This document shows, one piece after another, positions 13,020 through 26,585 of a stretch of 64,000 bases of DNA; positions within the stretch are counted from its first letter, which is position 1, and every line of letters begins with the position of its first letter. The translations under genes and the position numbers were made by a program. Source of the stretch: Psettodes erumei. Its lineage: Eukaryota; Chordata; Actinopteri; Pleuronectiformes; Psettodidae. The DNA is taken from contig JAFBJZ010000100.1 in NCBI GenBank assembly GCA_016785225.1, positions 186,001 through 250,000 on the forward strand, in the 5' to 3' direction. The notes below the pieces were generated by a model. It was not told where the DNA came from. It was given only the letters and a program-made list of their open reading frames with translations, and searched no databases.

Positions 13020-13212
13020 TTAGAGACTGTAGAGACTGCAGATTTTGTTAACTTCGGTTACCCTGTTTCCCCCTGTGGTCAGTCTTAATGCTAAGTTGAG
13101 CTAATCAGCTGCTGGCTCCAGATGCATATTGAATGGACAAATATAGAATGGTATCAGTTTTCTTGAGGAAGTGAAATGTGTGTTTTCAAAAATATTGTAC
13201 TATTCCTTTAAT
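13020..13212 (-). mobile_element. copy of dispersed percomorph repeat (family A), reverse
   Basis: On the minus strand it reads TAAAGGAATAGTACAATATT, CTGATACCATTC, TTTGTCCATTCAATATGCA, AGCCAGCAGCTGATTAGCT, CTTAGCATTAAGACTG, and ACAGGGGGAAACAGGGT. This is the most complete copy of the family in the window. Confidence 0.6.
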
Positions 13213-13940
13213 ATTCATGGTGTGCAGGGGGACACAGTGCAAGGCCTCACTTGGCTCTGTGTAGTATCTCTGCAAAACAGCCAGTCGCACACTTGGACAT
13301 GTATTAAGGTCAGACGGAGAGCATCAACCTCCATGCATGTTGTGAGTCCAGTTGCAAATTCAGTCAACTTTCATGTTCTTAAATTCGCCAAAAATGAAAT
13401 GAATTGCTCGGACTGCATCACATTCGAGGTTACATGTTTGATGCGTTTCATCTTTCCTCATAGAACAATTTTGGAGCCTTCCCTGTGACTGCTGCTTAAA
13501 TACATGCTGGACCTCAACGACAGCATCCAAACCGAGCTCATGTTCAGCCACGGCCCCTGAGTTGGGCTAACACACACATCTTGGCCTCAGTACACAACTC
13601 CCCGTCTGCCCAGTAGCTGCGCCGACCTGCTCCCTCTCAGCCTCACAGGACCACACTCACTACAGGCAAATACACAGCCGAACAAGATAAGGCCACTCTG
13701 CTGGACTTATCACAGCTTGTCTCACTGGCCAAATGTGTGAACCACTCCCCGCCTGTCCCCCGATGTCTCTTTCTATCTCTGACTCCCCTCCTCCCCCTTT
13801 TGGACCTGCCTTCATGGTTCCATATTGTCGTTTTATCTGACTTCTATTTCTCCCCATCCCGTCAGTCACTCTGCTTGCATTGCACCGGAGGAAGAGGATG
13901 TCCCTTCATGTTGTGCCCATGTTTGTCTCTCTGAAGTTAC

Positions 13941-13971
<31 letters not shown>

Positions 13972-14521
13972 GTGTGCACGTGCGCATGCTTGCATGAGGG
14001 CATGGGGGGTGGGCATTTGAAAACACCATTGCAGAGCAGGTGTCCTTCCATCTGTGCTGATCACAGTTAACTTTTTTTTCCCTCTGTCACTCTGACTGTG
14101 TCTCTTTCTGCCACACACACATCCTGCCCTCACACAAACACATGTCTGCAAAATATATCTGCTACAGGGTAACATGACATTATGAGTTGACAATGGGTAA
14201 ATGTGAAAATGAGTAAAAGCAAAGGAAAGAGGGAAAACGGGGTAGAGGTGTAGAGAGATGAAAGAGGAAGGGTGGTTGGGGGGTGGGGCAGAAAGATAAG
14301 GAACAAAAGGAAGAAAGACAATACTACAGAGAGTAAATGCAAAAATAACCAGAATTTACATAAATGAGAGGTTTCATGTGGAAGTAGAAACCAGCGTGTG
14401 AATAAACAAGTGGTGCGTATAGTAAATATTAATTAAGTGAATGGAGTGGAATAGAAATGCAGGTCGAGTCCAAAGTGTGGTGACCACTGCTGATATACAT
14501 GTAATTTTATGCACTGTTTGA

Positions 14522-14559
<38 letters not shown>

Positions 14560-15599
14560 TGTGTGCATTCACATCTCAGGAGAGCCTATAGTTCAGTCTC
14601 ACCATTAAAACATGACTGAGGGCTGCAGGAGGCAGCTGAGCCTCTCCCGGGGGAGGGCAGCTCACTGCCTGGATGGATGGACTGGTTCTATGAATGTTTA
14701 CATGGATGTATGGATGGATGAGTAGTAGATAGATGCCAAGATGGATGGTCAGGAGCATAGACAGGTGTCAAGATAGAGATGTCTCCCTGTAGATGGATTG
14801 AGAAACAGTCTGGTTACTTAACGTTATGCCTCAAAAAAGATCAGTCAGCACGGTGAATTCTCCACAGTCAGAAATTCCTTTTCAGCCTGCAGTGGCTGTC
14901 ATTCCCAATACAGCAATTTGAGAACCAAGCAACAATGGTCACTGTAGTAGCAACACAGTTACATGATCCATAACTGAGAATGAAAGGGCAGTCCATGTTT
15001 TGAAGCAATAAATGGTCTTTGCTGAGTTGTTGCACTTCCGAGAGATCAATAAATCGTGCTGTCAAAAGTGCTGGAGTGACTACTTTTCCTCTGCATTTTC
15101 AATTTCGTCATGTCTGGGTTTTTCTTTGTCTCTTCAGTCATGCTCGTTAGTAATTATGCTAAATACCCAATTGTCTTTTTATTTATTTAATTTTCCCTGC
15201 CACACGTGCTCACCGCAGCTCTTTTTTCAACAGTACAAACAGCATGATGCACAGGTTGACTGGAGTGTGATACATTCATTGGCAAACAGACCAAAATAAA
15301 TATTAAGCATGTTTAAAGATCTCAAGAATTCATTCCCTTAGGGCTCGGTAAGGAGGCTTCGATACTGCATATCCACAACCTCTATTGTGCTCTGGTTCAC
15401 TGGCATCAATGCATCTCATTTTTTTTGTTTGCCTGGAGGACTGAAGTGATTACGTGCATACGCCACACACACCACACACACACACACATTCAATCACTTT
15501 CTTCAGCTGCTATAAAAGAGGCCCAAGCCTGTTTTATTGACACTAACAATGATGCTGTTTGTTGTGGCATACTGTTGTTATGACATACATTTTTCACTG

Positions 15600-15990
15600 C
15601 CACCTCCTCCAATTTATATACAATGGGGTCCAAAGGTCTACGGCCACTTCATATATATAGATATAAAATATAGGAGGTGTACATCACAACACTGATCCAC
15701 ATGGACACACGGGGGTGAATGAGAGAAAAATAGTGTATATATAATGGGCAAAAAAGCAACAATGGCAGGCAGGTACTTGACCCACTTTTTTCCATCTGAA
15801 AAGGATGCAAAGGCCCCTCCTATAATCACCTATTCAGCCCCAGTTCCTGTAACCCCAAAGCATCATGGTACTCCATGTGGAGCTCTCGTCAGAATCGCGT
15901 CCGACATCTCAAGACTCCCAGCAGCTCTGGGTCACCCAGAGGCCAGCCAATCAGAAGGCTTATAGCGAAGTCCCTACCCAAACCCCCTGG
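15600..15990. repeat. unidentified repeat-like block
   Basis: A GGGGTCCAAAGGTCTACGGCCAC block sits beside AT dinucleotides. A GC-richer stretch follows, with a CCAATCAG motif near 15947. I cannot name the family. It may be a degraded transposon. Confidence 0.25.
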
Positions 15991-16921
15991 CAGAACCAAG
16001 CAGCATAACAGTATATCATCTTAATCAGACAGACATCTGGAGAGAGTGAGTGCGCAGCTCCTACATTCATCTGTCCTACTCCTGTGGTTTTATGAATGGT
16101 GTAAGTATCTGTTATGGTTGTGCCCCTTGTGTCTAACACAACATCTTAATTGATGGGAATTATTACACACTCAATGGAGAAAAGGGGCAAATAAGAGTAA
16201 AATCTCACTGTCTCTCTCTTTCTCTGTACCACAGAGGTGATTTGAGGAAGCAAGCAGCACTTAGAAGCTATGGGCTCTGGAGTCAGACGTCTGGATATAT
16301 CAGCTCAACCATGCATGCGTGGTGTGTGTGTTTACGTGTGCGCTTGCGTGCGTGTCTCTGTGTGTACGACCGAACGTGTAATTCCGTGTGATGTACTGTA
16401 GCAGGCACCTGCTGGTGCACTTTTATGGGATTGACCTCACAGACACACTCTCGCTGTGCTCCAGATGCAGGTTTAGTGCACTCAGTTTGTAGGTGGTAGT
16501 GAGACGGAAAAAAGGGTCCACCGAGCCTCAAGTAGAACAATTTGTTTTATTCGCCACGTTACCCAAACAGGATCTCTCCTTCATTAAAATAGGCAGCAGG
16601 GTACTTTTTGGTCAAATTATATTGCTATTTGGTGGGTATTTTAAATTATCTTATTATTTCAGTGGGCTCTTGAATGGATCAGTTTTGCATTGAACTGCAT
16701 CACATTGAACTCGTCAATTCATGGTTGACAATTAAGAACAAAGGTATAAAAATGACTGCAGCAGAAACAGAGATATTGACATCTTTGTTTGACGTTTCAC
16801 ATTTACAAACTCGTGGTCTTCAGACTCAACTAACTCAGATTTTGTGCAGCTCTCTCTGGAGCCTCATAAAAACTTCACTTACATTTTCACTGTGATTGTT
16901 CATGGGATTGTACCGTTTTTC

Positions 16922-16994
16922 ATATTAGATTAACTTTAGATTAACTAGATTAGATTAACTTAACTTTATTAATCCCACAACGGGGAAATTTACA
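16922..16994 (-). mobile_element. 3'-tail fragment of a non-LTR retrotransposon-like repeat, reverse
   Basis: On the minus strand it reads AAATTTCCCCGTTGTGGGAT, then TAATAAAG and a TTAATCTAATC-type tandem tail. It is the same end signature as 7908-7965, with a better-preserved core. Confidence 0.6.
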
Positions 16995-17209
16995 TTCATA
17001 TGTGGAAAAACTTTAATAAGGACATTTATCTTGAACATATGCACTGCAGAAACCACTTGGGAACAATCACTGCAATTAAAAATTCCATTATGGCTGACAA
17101 AAAAATTGCATTTCTGGAATCTAACGTGACTTTAATTAATTACAATTTTTTTTATTACAGCAGCTCAAAAAAGGGACAAGATAAGCTTTGAAATATGCAT
17201 GTCTTTTAA

Positions 17210-17475
17210 TGCTGCATCATTCATCCATGTTTAATAAAAATAGGACCCGGAGTGTACTAATCAATGCACAGGAAGAAACAGATCGAGTGCTCCGTCAGTG
17301 TTGTGGGCAATTTACACATTCAGGGTTTGTAATTGGCTAATCTTGTTTGCAAGCAGTTTTCATGTCATTTGCATATTAAGATGCTTTGTGCTTGAACAAC
17401 ACTGCGTAATTGTTTGTTTATCTCCATTAATTTGCCTTCCTAAAGGCTAAGGGAGCCAATTAGGTTTCAGTTTAC
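17210..17475. promoter_or_regulatory. candidate enhancer-like block
   Basis: Repeat-free, AT-rich DNA with clustered homeodomain-like cores (AATTGGCTAAT, CATTAATTTG, CCAATTAGG) and a perfect octamer ATTTGCAT at 17367-17374. It lies in the spacer between riok2 and rgmb. The assignment rests on composition and motifs only. Confidence 0.3.
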
Positions 17476-17826
17476 TTTTCAAATGTCAGACTGTTTTTGG
17501 GTGCATCACAGACAACAGCGACATCTTTCCCCTTACGCTGCCCCTGTTGAGCCCATCTACATCCCCGAGCCCCCTCCTCTCCTGCCACCTCAGGCTTGTA
17601 TCCAACCTATCCTGTTTCTTTCCTTTCCTATCTTAAAATTCTCTCCATCTGCTTCCCTTGCTTCCCCTGCCCTTCTCTTCTTCCGCCGGTTGTCTGGGAC
17701 TCTCAGTCCCTTACGTTGCTGTCTTCCATCTGACAGCCTCAGAATGGAAACAAAAGAGAGCAGAAGATGGAGGGAGAGAGATAAAACAGCAAAAAGCCAA
17801 GTGAAGTCATACTTTCAGCCTGGCTG

Positions 17827-17843
17827 CCCCCCCCCCCCCCCCC
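17827..17843. repeat. poly-C homopolymer
   Basis: A run of 17 cytosines. The length could be inexact in the assembly. Confidence 0.95.
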
Positions 17844-17993
17844 GTTACTTTGCTGTCCTCTCTTTTGCTTAATGTCTGAAAGAGCTTTTATTCCACAAAT
17901 TCTCTGCGCTCTCATGAATAAAACATGAGCATTGGCGGCAAAACTCTCTGTTTTTGCTTCATCCATCCACACCCTACTCTGCACTAGCTCGCT

Positions 17994-17995
<2 letters not shown>

Positions 17996-18034
<39 letters not shown>
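17996..18034. repeat. (CA)n microsatellite
   Basis: A pure CA run of about 38 bases. Confidence 0.95.
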
Positions 18035-18036
<2 letters not shown>

Positions 18037-18185
18037 CTTCACACACTTTTCTCACAGATGGCCTGGTCCAGGTCATTTCCTCTGTGGATGGAGGATAACT
18101 GGATTTACCAGTCTGTTGTGTTCTGTTGTGTTCTGACAGATTTGTTTATGGACAGAAAAAGGCAAAAACACAAGCAGCTAATAAT

Positions 18186-18217
<32 letters not shown>

Positions 18218-20882
18218 AAATCCTCAAGGACTGATGATCACAGTGTGCCTACAGTTCAGTAATAGTGGTAGTAGTTAATAGCATATCAACCACCTTGTGA
18301 CAGTATAATGTTTAGTTAATGTGTTTAGCAGATTATTCCATTATGAACCTCTGTGTTGTGCCGCAAAGGCATAATGGTGTTATTTCTCATTTTTGTCACT
18401 GCGTGTGGTTACTATTTTTTTCTGACTTCATGTGCACACAGTCATCGTTGCATATTACATTACACTGCTGAAAAAGCTATTTTCCCCATTGAGTCTGATA
18501 GAGTTTCCTGCAAAACTGCTAGTGCCGCTTAAAACTCAGATGCGTCATTTTGCATAAAGTCTTTCAGCTTCTGAGAAGCAAATGTGCTCCGTACCTTTGG
18601 AGCTGCATGAAGCTTCACAGGATGCTTGTAACCATAAAACACAGTTTGAGGTTTCGGGGGAACTATTTGGCTGTGGTGGCTGTATACTCTATAAATCACT
18701 TTGTTTAGTCAAAAGTGTTTTCCTGGCTGAAAAGTGGGATTTCTTGCATGACAGTGTCCCTACGGTACACGCATATTCATAGGAGCTACTGGTGTGCTGC
18801 ATTAAGCCTGGGCAGCAGATATAACATGTGCTACAGGCAGACTTTATGTTTAGCTTTAGCTTTTTAACAGGTGTGTGTTTCTATATATGTGTGGTAGATC
18901 CAGGGCTGCCCGTGGAAGTAAGTGTTGCGCGGAAATAACCAAGTTGGCCAATTAACTGCGTGTGAAGTCATCAGCCCACACAGCCCGTTGCAATTTTAAC
19001 GCCCCCACGCTTCATAATAAACACACACAGACTCGCACACACACACACACACGTCTCCAAACTAAACAAACCATTAAAGTTAACTACGCTTCCCCAGGGT
19101 GTCGTCTGTCGGGAGGTGCTGAAACATAACATATTTCATGTTTTTTGACTTAAGCTGTCAGTCAGCTGCCAGCTTTACTGTAAGCTGCACCGTTCCAGTC
19201 TGAGATCATGGATCAGCCGACAGGCAGGGAGAGACAGAGGCCGACAGGCCTGGGCTGCTGGAGGTTTTCTCTTTTATAATTCCAACTGGGAGGGTGGCAT
19301 GCTGTGAAAAGCCAATTTAGACATTGTAACGTCAGTGCTCAGCATCAGTTTAACTGTAATTAGAGGGGTGGACACCTAGTTATCACAGCTCCATTTCCTT
19401 TATTATTTGAGCGTCATGACTTGATGGGTGTTAAAAAAAATGACATGCCTTATTCAGGGATGACGTTTGCGTCGGTGGATATGTGCTGTGCCAGGTGGGG
19501 ACAGGACTGGTTGAATTCAGATTGATTACTATTTGTCCTCTGAGCACCTGCTTAAACACGCACACATATGTAGTGGTGGGTGAATTCCCAGTCCTGTGTT
19601 TGAGCTGCATTACAAATGCATACGTAGTGTTTAGAGTGGCACAGAGCTCCTTTCATATGGAGATGACGAGTCCAGGCTTCAACCTGCCACTGCCTATCTG
19701 GTAGAGCATTACACCCACAGCTGCCCCCTCTGTCTTTAATATACCTCTTATCCCTCCTCATGTCCTCCTCCTTCCTCTTCCTCTCCCTGTCTGCTCCACA
19801 TATTATAATAACACTTAACAATACAGCACAGCAGAGGAACTTCTATTAATAGTGATGACAGTGAAGCTGTCCCAGTTGTTTGCCTTTGTTGGTAGCCTAG
19901 ATACTAGATTAATGATTCTAAATTCAGGGGGAGTGAAAAGGGCTGGGTGCTTAAGGACTGAAATGTAAATGAACGCTGCAGAGAAAGTGAGAAGAAAAGA
20001 TCTCTGAGATAGAAGAGGGCAACCGCGTTTTTCTCGCTTGCCAGGAGATAAATATGATGGAGATGAATGGCAGTGAGGGCTCATTGTTTGGCTGCCATGA
20101 GAGGTGTAGGCAACCCATCCTATGTGTGATGTGTGTGTGTGTGTGTGTGTGTGTGCGCTAATTACATGCACACTCTGAGCTCCAGTCTGATTGTCAGCCT
20201 GACGTGCGCTCACCTTTGTCTGAGGGGGGGAGGAGAAGGTAAGAATGAGAGGAGAGGAGGAGCACAGAAGGAGAGCAGCGGGAGCAGGAGGGAGACAAAG
20301 CTTTGGAAGAAGTTTAAGAGGAAGCAGGAGGCTCTGATCAAGCTTTTGTTAGAGATTTGTGTGTCTTCTATGTGTGTGTGTGTCGGGGCAGAGAGAGACA
20401 GCACGAAGGAGAAGCCTTGCCGTGACAATATATCCGTTGCTTAGCAGGTGCAGCCTGACCTGCCGCGCTCTCCCCATCCTCCTGCATCTCTCTGTTTCTT
20501 CTTTTATTCCATCTCTCCCCTCCGCCAAACAAAGGCAAGGAAGTCTGCTTCCAGCCATGTCAGGCTGAACAAAGACACAAGATGAAACGCTCTTCCGCTG
20601 TAGCTTTGCCTTTAGTGTGCACGCTTCACTTCAAAACACATTTTGTTGTTTTATATCCACGAAACAACCGGCACCAACTATCATTTACACTGCCACATAT
20701 ATATTTTTATCTCTGTGTATGTAGTGTATGTCTATGTAGGGCAATGTCTGAAGTTCTGACTACATGTGCATCTTTTTGTATCATAGCTGAACCATAAGGT
20801 TTGATGGTTTAACCTTGTTAGTCAGTGCTGGCCTTTTGGCCTCTATTTCTAACATTACATCGATTCATAGCCTATACGCCCC

Positions 20883-20884
<2 letters not shown>

Positions 20885-20920
<36 letters not shown>
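20885..20920. repeat. (CA)n microsatellite
   Basis: A CA run directly after a short C-run. Confidence 0.95.
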
Positions 20921-20924
<4 letters not shown>

Positions 20925-21352
20925 CAATCAAAGATCGGCCATTGATCTTCTCCTTCTCCCCTGCCTGGGCAATTATCTCCCTAATTATTCAGAATCCATC
21001 TTCAGCTCAGTGTAGGCCATCAAACAGGAAACTGGCAGAGTCTGTGTGTGTGTGTGTGTGTGTTTTGTTTTTGTGTTTATGTCGAGGTGTGTGAGGACAT
21101 GTCACAGGGTGGGACAGAAGCTGTTTCCCTAATTGCTTAAAAAAAAGGCAGAGTCTGACATTTGCTTGCACCCTGCAAACAGCAGCCTGCAGTTTATGCA
21201 CAGGCCTCACTGCTAGACATGAATACACCCCCCTCCATGCATGCACGCACACACACACACACACACGCAAAGGCAAAGGACCACCACATGGACAATATGT
21301 CAGGCCTGTCATATTTAGGGAGCCATTAAGGAGGACTCAGCAACCCGGCTCT

Positions 21353-21398
21353 TATTAATGATGTCACTGTGGACAGTATGTCGTATTAATGATGTCAC
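21353..21398. repeat. 15-bp direct repeat TATTAATGATGTCAC
   Basis: Two exact copies at 21353-21367 and 21384-21398, with starts 31 bp apart. Each joins a TTAAT homeodomain-like core to a TGATGTCAC bZIP-like core. This looks like a paired composite binding site. Confidence 0.6.
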
Positions 21399-24300
21399 AG
21401 TGAGGAGTGAGTTACAGCAGTGGGCCTTCATCAGCCTGTGTGTGTGTGTGGTTATAAGTGTGCATTGCGTTTGTATGTACATTTATGTGCATGTGTGTGT
21501 GTATCGAGTGGATGGGAAAGGGGTGGAGTGGTGCTTCATTTCTATCACGGCCCGACCTTGATGCCTGGGAATGAACGATGGGGGAAGGGAGAGGAGTGGA
21601 GGGAGGGGGGAGGGAAGGAGAGGTGTAACATCTCTTTGTCATCAGTCCTCTCCTGTGGTTTTCCACTCAGCCCTGACACTCCGCTCTGCAGTGCTTATAG
21701 AAGCACAACCCCGTTTTGTGTGCATGCGCCTGAGCCACTGTCCTTTAGCTTTCTCAGTGCAGCGTGTGTTTACACAGGCTCAGACACCAGAACAACACCA
21801 GAACATTCCTCTGGGCTTACACCTTGCAGTCGTACAGAGAGAGGGAACCACTGGGTAAAAGAAAAGTGAGTGAGAGAGGGGAGTTTGAACACTGGCTGTG
21901 AATATTGGAGCATTTAATTAACGTGTGAAGTATGGTGAAGCTGCAAGTGACACACTTGAGGCAAGAAGGATACATATGCCTCATATATGTCATGATTTTA
22001 ACCAGACCAAAGGTGGGTTTTTCTCAGATATTGTGGACTCTAAAAACTGATGGCTGAGCGTTATGTGAGGCCGCTGTCAGTTCAGAGGAGTTAAGAGAGG
22101 AGAGAGGTCAGGTTACTGTGGGTGTGAGTGGGTGAGGGTATGCACATAGGTGCTGACTGCACTGTTCCACCCCACACCAAGGTTGGATTAGTGTGAACAA
22201 ACCCAATTTATAGTGATTTATGCCTCGGGCTCATGAGGACAAGGTTGCAGACAAGGTTCCGTTTTTTGTGGCTTTGTACAAGCTGAAAAATGGTGTAAAC
22301 CCTTCTCTGTCTTTCTTTTCCCTCCACTCACCTCACCTCTCCCTTTTATTTTTTCACTTTCTTTAAAATATTCACTATTCTTCTTTTGGGGTAAAAACTC
22401 AGCTGCTGCGTGTGATGGGGACAAGCGATTCTCTTCCTACTGTGAGTTCAGTGATTGTCTCAGAGTGTCACTGGGGTGCAAAACCCCTGCTGGCAAGAGT
22501 AATAGCATCTGGAAAACAGTGTGTGTATGCGTGTGTGACCGCGTGTGTCCTGCAGCCTCCCACTAATGATGTTTTTGACCTGCTCTTTGTCTTGAAACAA
22601 AGAAGTGCTTGTGGCCATGCTCCTGCTGGTCACACACTTATTGAAGGGACAGCTCAGACGTGTGTGAGTGCGTAAAAAAATGCGTATTTGTTTTTGACAG
22701 CTGCGTCCATCCATGTTGAGCACTCTTCATTGAAATGCATTGAAATATTGAAATTATTTGGGACGTGTGCGTCTGAAGCAGCTCTCCAAACAGCCCTTGC
22801 CCTCCTCAAATCAACTCTACTTCACTATGTGCGTGTGTGTGTCTTTTTGTGAGTGGGAGATGCGTGTGTGTAATTGTATGTGCGTGTATTAATGCATGAA
22901 ACTAGTGTCGGATGTAATCTCCATAAGTGATGACTTGAGAGTGCAGACACATTTTGGGGTAATTATCTCTATTGTTCAATGCTACCTTTGTACACACACT
23001 CTCTCTCACACACACACACACGCACACACTCACACACACCTAAAGAGAGGACAGGGACCCTTACCATGCCACCCTGGCCAATGTCTGCTTATGAAACAGG
23101 GACCTACAGTGGAACTGTCCATGGTGAACACAGTGTGTGACAAAGGCTTCTTGATGTTATTCACAGGATTTCTTTCAGCTTGATAATGTAGTATTACACT
23201 CTATTATATAGTAGCAGCTATCTTATGCAGTGCCACCAGCACAGTGTTTGGTTCATGCCCATTGTCAGTACCTGGAGCTTGAACCCCCCTGTTTAAATAA
23301 ACCCCTGTACTGTGCCTCCACACCGTCGCCGCCCCAGTGCCCCCCTGCTGGTGAGTGTGTAACGGTGGGGAGGTCCACTGTTAAATAGGTACGCCAGCTC
23401 ACCACTCACACACAAAAACAGTCCTCCGTGGGGGCGAGTGCACGTGCTTCAATTATCACCGAAGTCACAGGGTGCCATGCTCACACAAACCAGAGCTGGA
23501 AATATCACGGCAAACAGCTGTGGACAAACAGAGATGTGGACACACTTCCAGTCTCTTTCACACATTTAGTGAGCGACAACACCACGGACCCACAAGCCTC
23601 ATTACACACATGCATGCAACAGCTGACAGTTAAGTAAATACAGCTATATGTAAAATCCGATATGACTTGCTTATCGGGCGTCAGGCAGTCCAGAGTCTCT
23701 CCAATCTGTCAAGGTGACCCAATATGAATAATGTCAAACTCAAGATTACTGTTTGGTTGAATGGAGGTGAGCACTGCAGCGTACTACTGTACAGTACACA
23801 CTTACACTAGCAAGTGAGCTTGATGAAATGGAAAAATTCAAGTTGCTGGAATTTTGGCTACTTTGTGAACTTGATGGATGAAATTGAGCATTGAGAATGA
23901 TTACCAGTCTCACCTGTTACTGTGTGTGTGAATTCACTTCAAAATGTACATGAGAAAAAGTTCAGTGCAAATCAATCCCCAGTCTATCACCACAGTCCAA
24001 CACAACGCAGCACCAGCTTTCACTGAATCAAGAATAGAATCAGTGACACCTTATTACTCACAGTTCACAGTTGATACGACAGTAGCGTGATTATTTCATG
24101 GTGCAGTATTCTTGTTTTCTTCAGAGTGTTAATTTTACTGTTTAACACTGCCAGACTGAGGAGCGCACAATTGTAAGAGGTTATTACAGTCTTTTTGGTA
24201 TTTGGCTTACCAGTTAAGACTTCCCGTAGGCCAGTCCTTTAAAACTGTTATACGCAGCTGAAAGAAAGTGAGCTGAAGTAGACTATTTGATGGACTCGCA

Positions 24301-24518
24301 CTTGTGTTGTGTGCCCAAAGGCGGTTTTTCACCCAACCTCGTGTTTCTGTACCAAATTGGTGCCATATTAATCTTGAGATGAAGTCAAGAGATCTCTCTA
24401 GGTTTCTTTGACCTTCACTGTGAGATTAATATCTGCCTTAAAAATAGAGTTATGGCGGGTGGAGAGGTGTTGGGTGCTGGTTGGAGGGGGTTCTAAAGTG
24501 CAGATAATATAATCCCCC

Positions 24519-24523
<5 letters not shown>

Positions 24524-24559
<36 letters not shown>
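24524..24559. repeat. (CA)n microsatellite
   Basis: A pure CA run of about 36 bases. Confidence 0.95.
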
Positions 24560-24561
<2 letters not shown>

Positions 24562-25974
24562 TCAGCACACACTGCTGTATGGACTAGTGGGAAGCGAGGG
24601 TTATCTTCAGGCCCAGATGGGCAACCGGCCGGTAGACCCTTAAGAAACCGTGTTGTGTGTGTGTGCGCATGAATATGTGTAAAGCCAAGCTTGCTTTCCC
24701 GCCATCTCTTTCTCTCTATATCTGCTGGGCTTGACAGAGGACAAAATGTGCTGCTGAGCACTTGACTTCGGCGACTGTGCAGAATTCTGTGTGTGTCTAT
24801 ATGTGTAGTCAGGGATAGCTATGGGAAAGGATTAGGACAGCTTTAGACAGGCTTTGTTTAATAAGCAGCACAACGGCTGCTCCGGATGGGAAACCACCCA
24901 ACTCCGAAAACACACACACACACACATAGGAAACTTACCAATAGGCTAAAAAAGCTCGGACCCCTTTTGTTATGGTGGAAGCTGTGCTGTGGCTAAGTGT
25001 GCTGTGTTTGTGTGTGTCTGTTGAGGTTCTGTTCCAGGGATTGGGGTCCCTGGCTGTGGTAATTGGGACCGATGGAGCTGAAAGCGAAGGATGAACCATG
25101 GGATAAAAGATGGATAAAGGAAAGGATGGAACTGTGCACATTGCCCAAGGAGCTTTGCACTGATTGGTGCACAGTGACTGCATGTGTGTGTGCATACTTT
25201 GGTGTGAGTGTGTGTGCCCATGTGTGTATATATGTGAGTATGTATCTCTGCAGATGTTAACAGCTTAGCGATTTTCTCAGTGGACCAATTAGATGAAGGG
25301 AGTTTGGTCCCCAGGTGTGAGAGCCTCCTTCTGGTAATAGGAGCTTGATTAGTGGGTGTATTAACTGTGTTTTAGCCAATGTGAAAATGTGTGTGTGTGT
25401 GAGAGAGAGAAAGAGAAAGAAAGAGAAAGATTAAACTTGACTTCCAGTGATTTGTGCGTACTTGTGTGGGTATATCTATAAGCCTTAGTCCAGCCAGTGA
25501 AGTGATGCTAATTCAGGGAAGGCAGCCCCAGATAGGAAGCACTGAAATGCCATCCTTCTGCTTAATACACACAAATAGATTCCTTCTGTTCTTCACCATA
25601 AGTGTGAGTCCACCATCGGAACATTGCTTCTAAACTAGGTCAGCGGGATCGGACAGGCAGAGATTTGGAGCTGAAGACAGAGAACTCCTTGGACTAATGT
25701 GTTTCTGCACTCGCGTTGTCCCGCAAAGGCATCACGTTGGAACCTACACAGCTCCAGTCATGGAGAAAGATGATAAAAGTGCCATGGGGCAAGTAAAATA
25801 AAGAGCGAAGGAGGAGAGGAGAGCGATAGACAGAGATGGGAGAGGGCAAGAGGAGAGAGGTGAGGCCTGCATCTGAGCACCACTCCTGGGAGCCTAAATG
25901 CTTCCTCATCAGTAAACGGTGAATAATTCATCTAGTTACCATAGAGAGCACACTCACCCACATCTGCATGTGCA

Positions 25975-26011
<37 letters not shown>

Positions 26012-26585
26012 AGCAAAAATTATATTCATGTCACAGACAGGCCATTTTTACAGCAGACAGACACCCCGCTTCACTGTGGAGCTTTTATTATTCACTAGCT
26101 TATGAACTCTGCGGGACCCTTCACTTTTTGACTGGCTGCACATGTGTGTGTTTGTGTGTGTGTGTGTACGTGGACAGTTTGTGTGCATGTGTGGCATGTA
26201 GGAGTTTCATTTTTCTGCATCTATAAGGGTGAAAAGGAGGACAGAGAGGAGAGGCACGCAACACTCTCCTATCTGTACCCCCAGGCATGCGCACACACAC
26301 ACACACACACACCCACAGATATGAATCAAACACATGATAGACAGTTGACTACTCTGGTTTTATCCCATAAACAAATATACATCTCCTTTCTCAGGACCTT
26401 TACTTTTACTGTGACTATTGATCTACGCTTATTCAAGTTACACAAACACACACTGATATATTTTTGGTGTGTATGGGAGGGAAGGTGCCTCAATTTCCAG
26501 TGCAAACCTGTGTCTTTAATTCATATTTGTCATGTATAATAACTGGATGTCTTAGTGGAATACTGCTGTGTGCTGCAGAATAAAA

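Larger units (their letters stand above)
7966..17195. other. intergenic spacer, microsatellite- and repeat-rich, no gene seen
   Basis: Contains at least four degraded copies of one dispersed repeat family (listed separately), a reverse LINE/SINE tail, and long CA/TG tracts near 8680, 9783, 10825, 11053, 11621, 11823, 12470, 13941 and 14527. A GGAT-type tetranucleotide-rich patch lies near 14670-14760. Open frames here are dinucleotide repeats read as Cys-Val or His-Thr and are not genes. Confidence 0.6.
17476..26585. other. intergenic spacer, no gene seen
   Basis: Many CA/TG tracts (17996, 18189, 20128, 20885, 21045, 24524, 25978 and others), a poly-C run (17827-17843), a purine-rich patch near 20220-20310, and a 15-bp direct repeat at 21353 and 21384. 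No splice-flanked coding segment was seen. Confidence 0.6.

Noticed and set aside
21420..21869. 149-codon plus-strand open frame
   Set aside because: Cys/Val and Gly-rich, no domain, and no splice context that supports coding.
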